Shown: one piece after another, positions 1 to 9,157 of the stretch
Layout: the number at the start of each line of letters is the position of its first letter
Numbering within the stretch: position 1 is the stretch's first letter
NCBI GenBank assembly: GCA_021234155.1
Contig: JAJEKV010000025.1
Location: forward strand, 10,355,017-10,419,016
Length of the DNA stretch: 64,000 nucleotides
Direction of reading: 5' to 3'
Source of the DNA: Isoetes taiwanensis
Lineage: Eukaryota > Streptophyta > Lycopodiopsida > Isoetales > Isoetaceae
Notes under the pieces: generated by a model
The model's database searches: none
Told to the model about the DNA's origin: nothing
What the model saw: the letters and a program-made list of their open reading frames with translations, nothing else
Translations under genes and position numbers: made by a program

Positions 1-1335
1 GTTTATGCCCTCGGCTATTTCTTCCTCAGTGAAGACCAAATCAGATTTTGCTTTTGGCGTTACTTGGCTGTTAACATCATAGTATAGCTTTTTGACTTGG
101 CTCCAAAGCTCGGCTGCAGAGATGGGAAGATCTTTGTGCTTGTGCTTCTTCAGATTTTTCCAATATGTTTTCGGATCTGCATGACATTGTTGGACCAGAA
201 ACTCCTGCTTTGACAAGATAAAATGTCTTTTCTTTTGCCGAACAATCCGTTGATATTTCTTCCTCATAGTTTTCTTGCTTTCTCCCTGGCTTTCTTTCCA
301 TTGTTTCTTAGCTGCACGACACTCATCGTCATACCATGATTTACAGGGAAGTCCCTTTTTTACCCGATTTGGTTTACATTGATGTATGGCATCTGCAATT
401 ATCTTTATCAATTGACTGTGCATATCTGCGGCATTGTCATCCCAAATGCTTTGTTCTATTTGCTCTTCCACATATGCTCTATATGCCTCTGCCATAGCAG
501 GTCTGATCATACAAATAGGTTGCGGGGCAGCATTTTCCACAGGGGATGGCATTCTACTCTTACCTATGGAGAATATCAATGATGCATGGTCTGATTCCAG
601 GTTTTCTCCCCCAACTTCGAAATCTGTTATTAACTCCAGAGCATTTTGTGATATGATCAAATAGTCAACCACACTCTTGGATCTGCATGTACAAGCTTTG
701 GAGTTAGGAAATCGATCCATTCCATTACATACCAGGAGTTCAGCATTTGTGCAAAGATTTATGATTGACGGCCGGATTTTTGTGGTTGTCGGATCAGCTG
801 ACAATCTGCTCCAGCCTAGCCTAGCAATTTCTGAGTCCTCCATCGATTTAAACCATAAAGGCTCATCTTCCCATGTATGGATTGTTGCTTGTGTGCTTCC
901 TGTTCTCCCATTGAAATCGCCTACCAATATGACAGTCCCCTGCATCTGATATTCCATGACATCTTGTTCCAATTCAAAGAATATATCTTCACCTGTAGCC
1001 CCATCTGAATAGGCCTGTTTATGTCTTGGTGCGAAGTAACATGCTGCCATATATATCATATTGTTTTGTTGCTTGATCCGCATCCATATATATTGATTAT
1101 TTATATCTTTCTTGACAGCCATCACTACATCCAGATACTCGTCTCTGACATAGCATGCCACACCGCCATTTCCAATATCTATATCTGTGAATCTTCTGTT
1201 CTTAACTGATGTTATCCGTGTGAATCCTTCTATGTCCGGTAATGCATATAAGTCATGTTCCTTGGTTTCTAAAAAACACAGCAGATCAATGTCTCTTAGT
1301 TCCTCCTGCATACTCAGGATCTTAGTCTCGGTCAT
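1..1335 (-). CDS. LINE ORF2, N-terminal endonuclease part, cut by window edge
   Basis: An uninterrupted minus-strand frame of 445 codons runs from an ATG at 1335 off the left edge. It encodes the N-terminal part of a non-LTR retrotransposon ORF2: an APE-type endonuclease that nicks target DNA for target-primed reverse transcription. Visible motifs in order are FLETKEHD with the catalytic Glu, GNGGVACYVR, CYFAPRH, VGDFNGRTG with the catalytic Asp and Asn, CRSKSVVDY and ESDHASL with the C-terminal Asp-His. A basic linker with KSWYDDECR follows, as in the two other LINEs here. The RT domain should lie to the left of the window. Just upstream, codons for EALRIMVWN match the ORF2 start of the LINE at 9-13.5 kb but are out of frame, so a small deletion has hit the extreme N-terminus. 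No ORF1 is attached: a (GA)n tract begins immediately. Confidence 0.85.
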   Translation of the reverse strand, partial: MTETKILSMQEELRDIDLLCFLETKEHDLYALPDIEGFTRITSVKNRRFTDIDIGNGGVACYVRDEYLDVVMAVKKDINNQYIWMRIKQQNNMIYMAACYFAPRHKQAYSDGATGEDIFFELEQDVMEYQMQGTVILVGDFNGRTGSTQATIHTWEDEPLWFKSMEDSEIARLGWSRLSADPTTTKIRPSIINLCTNAELLVCNGMDRFPNSKACTCRSKSVVDYLIISQNALELITDFEVGGENLESDHASLIFSIGKSRMPSPVENAAPQPICMIRPAMAEAYRAYVEEQIEQSIWDDNAADMHSQLIKIIADAIHQCKPNRVKKGLPCKSWYDDECRAAKKQWKESQGESKKTMRKKYQRIVRQKKRHFILSKQEFLVQQCHADPKTYWKNLKKHKHKDLPISAAELWSQVKKLYYDVNSQVTPKAKSDLVFTEEEIAEGIN

Positions 1336-1360
1336 TCCAGACCATTATCCTGAGTGCCTC

Positions 1361-1520
<160 letters not shown>

Positions 1521-1561
1521 AAATGAATGAAATGTTTTTATTTTTATTATTACGCCTACTA

Positions 1562-1575
1562 AGACCATCAGGTCT
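1562..1575 (-). promoter_or_regulatory. LINE 1 3'-terminal hairpin
   Basis: AGACC, 4-nt loop, GGTCT, about 46 bp before the (TC)n tail (minus strand). The same placement with changed but still pairing arms occurs in three other LINE 3' ends here (9128-9142, 32328-32341, 51857-51871). Likely the RNA structure read by the LINE RT when it starts copying; that role is inferred. Confidence 0.6.
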
Positions 1576-1662
1576 ATCGACGACGTTCAAATTATCTTCT
1601 ACATCAAACCAATCATCCAATGAGCTTCCACAAATGGAAGCATCATGTCTCCTCTAACTCCT

Positions 1663-4600
1663 CTACCTCATGCCTGCGTTTTGCAAAAGCATGTCTAAAC
1701 TTGAAATACAAGCTTTTCTAACATGTATTACATCTATAATAAAGTTCCCAATGTCGGAAGGAGGTAAGCCAAATAGATCTGCCAGTGTACCTTGCACTCC
1801 ATATTTCTTTCTCAACATCTCGTACGCCGGGCACAATAGAAGAGCATGTGCTTCATCCTCGACCTCATCCTGACCACAAACTCTGCAAAATCGCCTATCT
1901 CTCGGGATGTTCTTCCATCTCCCTTCTTCAATATTCAGGTGATGAGAGCTCAAGCGCATGCGAGATATCTCCTTGCGTTTCACCACAGATATATTACTTT
2001 TCAGATATTCTGCTTCTTTTAGCATGGGATTCATACTACTGCGATATGCCTCCATTTTTGTTTTCGGGTTTTTCCATAAAGCTGCATGTATTCCTGTAAT
2101 CACCCACTCTCGAATTTCTTTACGTGGACAGTCTTCCATATTCATATTCCATTTCTTTAGCCATTCTTTGACATTCCTGTACCACCCATTAGACTCACTT
2201 TCCTTCATCGCGAGATAGGGCAATCTACTATCTTCCATTGCTCGTACTTTGTTCACATAGATCAGTGTCTGGATAAGGGCCTCTCCTTCAAGAGGGATCA
2301 TCCCGCACTCTGCCAACATCATTTCATAAGGGGTCTGAGTTTTCACTCCCAATTCTGTGCACAAAAATCTTTTTTGAACCTTCTCAACCTGCCTCCATAA
2401 ACATGCTGGTAAACCTGGCCCCCATACCTCGCATCCATACAGGACCACTGATTGCACTAGGACCTTGTATAACATCTTCTTCATGCTCATATTCAGCACA
2501 TGTGCTTTTCCGCAACTCCTTTGCATAGCATAAAGAGACTTAAGGCCACCATTTGTTCTCTGTTCTATGCATTTATTCCATCTGAAGTTCCTGTCCAGCA
2601 CCAATCCAAGGTACTTGTATGAATCCACAGAGTCTAGTTTCTCCCTTTTATAGTAAAAGTCATCAATCTTTCGAGAACCCACGACCATAATTTTAGATTT
2701 TGCTAGATTCACTCTCATTCCCGTTGAGTCACAAAAATCCGCCAGCCTACCAAGATGCTTTTGGAGCCCTGTCCTTTGTCTGGAAATGAGAACTACATCA
2801 TCCGCATACAGCAAAAGTGCCAGAACATGTCCTGCAATAGGAGTTCCCGACCCATCCTGTTCCATAATCCATTCTTCCAACTCATCGATGAATAGGCCAA
2901 ACAGCGTGGGGGATAAAGGGCAGCCCTGTTTAACCCCAACATTGCTCACTACCACATCACTACATGTGTTTTTGAAGGGGAGAGATAATTCTATCAGCAC
3001 TTTTTCATATAGCAATCTAGTGGCATCCCTGTACTCCACTGGAATATTCAATTTTCTCATCCTCTCCAATAGACATTCTCTGGGTACTGTATCAAAGGCC
3101 TTACTGAAATCAATAAATGCCAGATATAGGGGTTTTTTCTTACCTTTTACAGCCTCCATTGCTACTTTGATTGTAACTAGGTGATCTATGGTGGAGTGTG
3201 ACTGTCTGAAACCTGCTTGTCCCTTAGCTCTCAAACTGTGCCCTTCAGTCCATTCAGTAATTTTGGTCTCCAATATAGATGCAAATAATTTAGAAAATAT
3301 ATTAGATATTAAAATGGTCACAGAATTATTGACATCGATTGATCCCCCACCTTTGAAAATAGGCACTACCCGATTAATACGCCATGTTTTTGGAAAGCCT
3401 TGACGAGCCATATTAAACATTCTCGTGTGGGCTCTACCAATTGATCCCCGCCCATTTCAAACATTTCCGCCACAAAACCACGCATAACGCCTTGCCATTG
3501 GCCAACTTTGTTTATTCTGTAGCCACATCATCGGTAGTAATAAAGGTTCTCTTAAATCCTGTTCCATCGTGATCCTCGACTCAACCCCTTCTATCTGATA
3601 CAATTTCCTGACATGTTGGAATAATTCCAAGGCATCAATGTTCGGGGCATCTGCAATTTTTCTTTTCATTCTATTCCAAAATGTTTTCGGTTCTTGTATC
3701 AGCGCCTTTATATGTTTGGTCTGGCTCTCCCATAGGAACAATCTTTTTTTTCTTCGAATAAGAGCAACATACTCCTTCTTTCTCAATTTCTTAGCATCTC
3801 CTTTTGCCTCTAGACATTCTCTGCGCTTAGATTTACATGTATCATCATACCAACTGTTACATGGTAGGCCTTTTGCTTTTCGTTTGTGGGTAAAACATCT
3901 TTCGGCTGCATCCAGAATGAGCTGCGTAATTTGTCTATCCAAGTCTGCTGCATGAATCAGAGCCCCCAATTCTGATATCCCTTCCTCGCGACGCTTTTCG
4001 ATACAAAACCGCTTTTTTTCCTCGTCTATCTTTATGTAATGCCCCGTTGTTCTTCTTTGTGATGATCGGATATACTCCCTATTCCTAGATGAAATGAGAT
4101 TGGGTTATGATCTGACTCCGGCTGTTGCTCCCAAACTTTCAAATGTGTAACTCTCTGAATGGCCTCTTCTCCGCCAATAACATAGTCTACAACACTTTTT
4201 CCCCTGCAGGTACACTTACCAGATCCTGGAAACCTGTGAAACCCATTGAGTATTCTTAGGTCCAATCCACTGCACATTTCCAGCAGCATCTTGCCCATCT
4301 GCGTCATGTATGCCTTGTCTTCTGAGTGCCTCGCCCAACCTGCTACCTGCAATGCCTCCTCGTCCATCTCTTCCATCCACAAAGGATCCCCATCGTGATT
4401 GAGGACCGACGCTTGTCTATTAGCAGTTCTTCCATTAAAATCCCCTACGAGTACAACATCACCTTTGTCTGCGAGTTTAACAATATCCTGCTCCAATTGA
4501 AAGAGGGGATCTGCTCTGTCAATTTCGCCCTTATCATACGCTTTCTTATGTATCGGCGCATAATAGCAGCCTGCTAGATACACCTTTCTGTGTCCCAATA

Positions 4601-4892
4601 TCTCTACCCAGATGTATTGTTTTGTGTTGCTAGTCTGCATCTCCCTCACCAAATGGGCAAATTCTTCTCGAACAAAGCAGGCAATTCCTCCATTACCCCT
4701 ATAACTAACACCAATCTCATTCCATACAGATGCTACTCTACGAAAACCAGGTATATCAGGCAATGCATATTGTTCATGTTCCCATGTTTCAACAAATATG
4801 ATTAAATCCAGATGCTTGAGAACTTCAGACATGCTATTTACTTTTGAGTCTGTAAGCATGTTGATGTTCCATTCGATCCCCGATGGTCTCAT
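1663..4892 (-). pseudogene. LINE 1 ORF2: endonuclease-reverse transcriptase, frameshifted
   Basis: Three minus-strand pieces make up one polyprotein. 4032-4892 is the APE endonuclease (WNINMLTDSK, FVETWEHE, GNGGIACFVREE, VGDFNGRTANR, ESDHNPISF). 3457-3969 is the linker (NSWYDDTCKSKRRE, then KTFWNRMKRK). 1663-3420 is the RT and C-terminus: fingers VVPIFKGGGS, AGFRQSHSTIDH, motif A FIDFSKAFDTV, motif B QGCPLSPTLFGLF, motif C LLYADDVVLI, thumb YKYLGL. The C-terminus has a CRVCG...H...LLCPAY zinc motif typical of L1/Tx1-type ORF2. The first piece ends in a stop after EEQRGIT and the pieces lie in different frames, so the gene is broken at least twice. There is no RNase H domain. The ORF2 ATG lies just downstream of the ORF1 stop. 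Confidence 0.85.
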
Positions 4893-4896
4893 CTTC

Positions 4897-5860
4897 CTAG
4901 TTGCTAATGATCACCTTTCCTCGCTTCCATGCAACCTGCTTGTTCTGAGTCTTTGCCTCCTTGAATTTCTTAATCTCCTCCTTTTTTATGGCCATCTGCT
5001 CTCTGGTTAAGTCCTCGTTTATCCATACATTCTCACCTTTGAGGGCAGCCCTCTGTTTGAGCACATTCCATCTGCATTCCTTATCCCGAAATCTAATGAC
5101 CACATGCCTATTCCAATCTGCACTTTTGTTAACCCTGAATGCATCTATAATGCCGGCATTATCAATCTGCATTTTTTCTTTGAGAAAGTGTTCTACTGCA
5201 AGCTTGGTCTTTTCAGTATTAGTTTCCGGTAATCCCACTAATCTCAGATTTAAAGCACGATTTTTCCTTTCCTGTTCTTCCATGAAATCTGTAAGCTTTT
5301 TGATAGTTCAGAAGGGCGGATCATCTACCTTTTTCATGTTCTTTGCTCCAAAACCGGTGCTCTTGTAATTCAATTTTAATTTCATCAAGTTCCTCTTTCA
5401 ATTTCTGCACAGCTAATGTATTTTCCTGTCTAATCTGCTCCAATGCCAATTGAAAATCATTAGCTAGGGTTTTTCGTACCTCTCTGATCATGTCTTGCAT
5501 CACAGATCCCATGAATTCTCGCATAAAATCCTTCTTGAATTCACTTAGCATGGTTTTCATGCTCTCCGTCATCATTTGCAGCATCTCCTTCTGAAATCCC
5601 CTTGTTTTCCAAGAAACAGAGCCGCTATCCAAGACCTCAGCATCGATTTCTTCCTCTGTACTTCCAGACCCATCGGTGTCTTCAATCTTCTGCTTGTTTT
5701 TAGCCCTTTCCGATCCAGCCTCCACCGTGGCCTTTCCCGATCCTGCCTCCAGACCATCTGCTGTGTTCCTTGCCTTCTGAGACGATTCTCCATCGCCCTT
5801 TTTGGGACCATCGCTTTTACCACCATGGTCGGTTTTTTTTGCCGCCTTGCTAGCGCCCAT
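4897..5860 (-). pseudogene. LINE 1 ORF1: coiled-coil/RRM RNA-binding protein, frameshifted
   Basis: The start is ATG at 5860 (MGASKAAKK). The first piece (5321-5860) has a charged Lys/Glu/Ser-rich N-terminus and a heptad-rich segment predicted as coiled coil (roughly residues 90-165). The second piece (4897-5283), in another frame, holds an RRM-like core beginning LNLRLVGLPETN and a C-terminal segment with VIRFRDKE and NEDLTREQM. This coiled coil, RRM and C-terminal order is that of animal L1 ORF1p (type II). Angiosperm L1 usually has RRM plus a CCHC knuckle, and no knuckle is visible here. Role: RNP assembly on LINE RNA. One frameshift near 5285-5320 separates the pieces. Confidence 0.75.
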
Positions 5861-5871
5861 TTTTTTTTGCT

Positions 5872-5920
<49 letters not shown>
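5872..5920. repeat. (GA)n microsatellite at LINE 1 5' end
   Basis: About 49 bp of GA repeats between the LINE 1 5' end and the 220-bp repeat at 5921-6140. Confidence 0.95.
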
Positions 5921-5922
<2 letters not shown>

Positions 5923-6140
5923 CATTTTGTAATTAAAGAAAAATGACAATGGCAAAATCATATGTGTAACATCTTAGTTGTATGCTTGCAGGTTTAGATT
6001 GTGTGCCATCCATGTAATGTCCTGAAGATGTGCTGCAGGTACATTATAGTGTGCTTGTCAAAGCGGCCCCATAGGTGCTCTTCGACCCAATGGAAGACGC
6101 AGTCTATTTAAGAGTTTTATAATTTTTTTATTCTTCTACT
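5921..6140. repeat. Discrete 220-bp repeat, copy a
   Basis: Nearly identical to 36397-36615. In both copies the left border is the end of a (GA)n tract (starts TTCATTTTGTAATTAAAG) and the right border is TTCTTCTACT, after which the flanks diverge. Having both borders shared suggests a short mobile unit, read on the minus strand as having a (TC)n tail. No coding potential and no clear A/B boxes. Family not recognised. Confidence 0.75.
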
Positions 6141-6520
6141 AAATTGAAAACACGCTCTGTTACTCTCCATTTCAAGGCAGTTTCAAGCAATTGTATATTT
6201 TCTTTAGCAATCCCTTTGGTTGTTTGAGCCTTAATGGGTTATTGAAAGATTAGCCTTTATTATCTGGGAAAAAAAACCAGTCCTTGTCTAACAATTTTGT
6301 GCTGTAGCCTTGGTAGGTCTGATCTTACAGGATATATCCTTCTTGAAGCATTCTTCGAAAATCAGATATGGGATATTTCGAGTTCTTTGAGCCCGCTTTT
6401 TAGTAGCAAGTTTTAGGGTTCTTGCATCTGCATTTTGGACCGGATACTATAAGAAATCAGCTGAATACATCTTTGCCCTATCAAAACATCAAAGACAACA
6501 GAATTTCAGCATTTTGACAA
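6141..6520. other. No gene seen
   Basis: AT-rich sequence upstream of a degenerate Harbinger transposase. It probably belongs to the transposon's terminal region, but I could not identify a terminal repeat on this side. Confidence 0.4.
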
Positions 6521-7420
6521 ATGGATCTGGTCGTTCTAGGTATGACTGCAATGCTTATAAGGGCCATTTTGCTTCGGTTTAGAAATGCAGAAGTTCTGCT
6601 TGGATTTTAAGACAAGAAAATGAACTGGAAGATCCCATGGCAACAATAGACGAGGAAGAGCCATTCGAAGTTAATACTAGTTTCCAATCTGCATCTTCCA
6701 TCTTACTTCTGGCTGCAGCATCTCGGCTAAGAAGATCACCAAGAAGATTTTGGGTTTGTCCAAGACAAATCAATCAATGGGATAACATTGACAATCATGC
6801 ATGAAATTGCCTACCATCATTCAAAGATGATATGTGGCATCAGTTTTACAGAATGAAGAGGTATTCCTTTGAGAAACTAGTAGGTCTCATTGTACCATAT
6901 CTAAGGCAGGCCAAAAAGTTAAACCTCCTGTAGACCCTAGGAAGGTTGTTGCTATGGTTCCTTATTTCCTTGCTCATGGTGAGATGCCTTTACATGTTGG
7001 CCAAAGATTTTATGTTGGGAAAGCAACTGTCCAGAAATATACAAAGAAAGTGACATTAGTTCTTGCTTCTAAGACTATACCTTAAAAGAAATTTATTGCC
7101 TTCTCCTCGAGCTAAAGACTGCTAGATATTATGAAGGAGTTTCAAGATGCCACAGGCTTGCCTAACATTTTTGGTGTCATTGATGGTTCTCATAATTTTT
7201 TATACATGGAAGAAAGAAAAAAGGGGATGACTATTACAACAGACATAAGAGACAATTCTATCTCATGCAAGGTGTAACAACACATTCTCGAATGTTTATC
7301 AATGTTTATGTTATAGGATGGGATCTGTGCATGATTCAAACCAGTTCAAGAAAAGTCTATTGTATAAGAGACTTGCATCAAAACATATTCTGCAGCAGCC
7401 TATTGTCCACATAAATGGCA
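6521..7420 (+). pseudogene. Harbinger transposase, heavily decayed
   Basis: Starts ATG at 6521 with MDLVVLGMTAML, matching the MDPVILGMIAML start of the intact copy at 34672-35907. Recognisable pieces follow in shifting frames: RSPRRFWVCPRQ, QWDNIDNHA then a stop, DDMWHQFYRMKR, FEKLVGLIVPYL, and nucleotide-level matches through the region before the first catalytic Asp. The DDE core beyond that is mostly missing or scrambled. The agreement of this start with copy 2 is why I place the copy-2 start at the internal Met. Confidence 0.75.
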
Positions 7421-7600
7421 AAAAAAATAACAGGAGAGATGAGATCCTTGAATGCAACAGATTGGGAAACTGATCCAGTCATTCTCTTGGTTCTTCTTGG
7501 AGCCATGTTTTCGGTCCTTGGGGGAACGGAAGGCTTTGTAGCAACTGGCAAGGAGGATCTGGTTGCTTTGGTTATGGCCTTGAGTCTGTTCAGCCTGATT
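7409..7600 (-). pseudogene. Harbinger Myb-like gene, N-terminal fragment
   Basis: Minus-strand reading gives KATRSSLPVATKPSV then PPRTENMAPRRTKRM, matching the N-terminus of the Myb/SANT-like ORF at 13970 (KATRSALPAS..., PPRIEKLAPRRTRKM). The DNA-binding domain itself is absent. The fusion to transposase remains shows an internal deletion. Confidence 0.7.
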
Positions 7601-7649
7601 TATGAAGCAACAATGGACTCATCAAGTCGATAAGAGAGTGGCTATTACC

Positions 7650-9090
7650 AAATAATTCTATAAATTCAAGTGAAGAAATGCAAAGTACTTACCGGATTGC
7701 CAATGGATGCGATTACAATGCTTCGAAGTAAGAATTTGGATCTTCAATTCTTGGAGCCTGCTCATCTTGAACAACGGTGCAAGAATTGAGGTCGAATTCA
7801 GCCTCCAAAACTTGTCTTGTCTCCAAAAATTTTACGAGCCGTTGTCCATAACGACCATTGAAATAATGGAAACACCCCTAAAAACAATTAGGGGCCAATT
7901 GTCTCTTAATGCGAGAGTCTAATGGACTCTCGCATCTCTCTCATGATCTCTCCTTCCATTTCATCCCTCACATTATCCCTCATCATCTCTCATCAATCAT
8001 GTGGCGTAGGTAAAATTATATTTCAATTACACCTATTGATGTAGAGAGATAAGTTTCATTGCTATTATGAGTAAAACTGCAAAACACAATTCTGTAGACC
8101 TGGACCATAATAGTTGCAAACTCAAGGTCTGCTTCTCCTTCTAGAATGATTGCCAACTATTTGTAGATATTTTCTACATTAAGAAGCACACAAAGATGCC
8201 GTAGTATCAAGGTCTCTCGCCTGGAAATGAAAAAACTAGTAAGCCACACGTACAAGATAAACGAATATGCGAACAACTATGTAAATGTTGATACATCATT
8301 TCCATCCTTTTCTCTTGCATTATCCTCAAATTTAAGCAAGAAATTATCGTTTAAGCAATGAACAGTCCGTTTGGAACTTACGCGTGACGAAGACCATAAG
8401 ATGGGGAAATTGCTGAGGATCCTTTGCTATACAGGCTTGGACTTCTAATACAAACAGAACCACCTGAAAATGCACAATAAGCTTCCCATATCATTAGACA
8501 TGGGTTTAACAGTGACTCACGTCATCAGACTCATCTGAAAGTAACTGTAGCAGCACTATAAATGTCACATCGAGGAAGGAAAGGAACTGCAGAGAATAAC
8601 AACACAGTGTCTAGCAGAATATTTCAATAGATTCAATTATTTTTAAATTCAGTTGCTCTTTTCTACGAAAGAGAAGAGCACCAACTTAATGGTTTTTGGA
8701 TTGTTTAAAGAGTAATTTGTTAGGCGAGGGTGTCCATTGGCTGCGCGCTTATATAGCAGAAAATTATGAGCACCTTCCATACCATGTGGGCTGCATGGCA
8801 TCGTGAACAATAACATAAAATACTTGCGAGATTTATTGCATACAAGACTAGCAATGGCAACTCATTTTTTGAAGTGCCAAAGTGGTGGGGGGTACAGGTA
8901 CCACCAAGGCTAAGGTGGCACCCACATCGACTACAAGGTAGCCACAGCGAATTTCGTTCCAAACACGAGCTGTTAGGCATTGAAAGAAGCTCATCTCTCA
9001 GCTTCTCTCGAGCTATGCGATATATTTTTTATCTCTCGCCGTATAGCATGAGAGATAAAAAAAAATTTGGAGCATATGGCCAACACGAGA
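7650..9090. other. No gene seen; A/T-rich spacer
   Basis: 7650-7990 matches the outer part of Harbinger. From about 8000 to 9090 I see no convincing coding region, RNA gene or terminal repeat. Only short chance frames are present. Confidence 0.5.
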
Positions 9091-9127
9091 GAGAAATGAA
9101 ATGAAATGAAATGCATTACGTCTGTGG

Positions 9128-9142
9128 AGGCCTCTCAGGCCT
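9128..9142 (-). promoter_or_regulatory. LINE 2 3'-terminal hairpin
   Basis: AGGCC, 5-nt loop, GGCCT, followed in element orientation by CGTAAT and the ATTTC tail. It is equivalent to the hairpins in LINE 1, the 52-kb fragment and the 32-kb LINE. Confidence 0.65.
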
Positions 9143-9157
9143 ATAAGACGACACTTT

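Larger units (their letters stand above)
6521..7990. mobile_element. PIF/Harbinger deletion derivative (copy 3)
   Basis: Plus-strand transposase remains (6521-7420) pass directly into the 5' part of the Myb-like gene on the minus strand (7409-7600). In copy 1 (13.5-18.7 kb) these two genes are convergent and about 2.5 kb apart with a third ORF between them, so this copy has lost its centre. The right end near 7990 contains CATGTGGC, matching the CCACATG-type ends of copies 1 and 2. The left boundary is not resolved. Confidence 0.7.
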
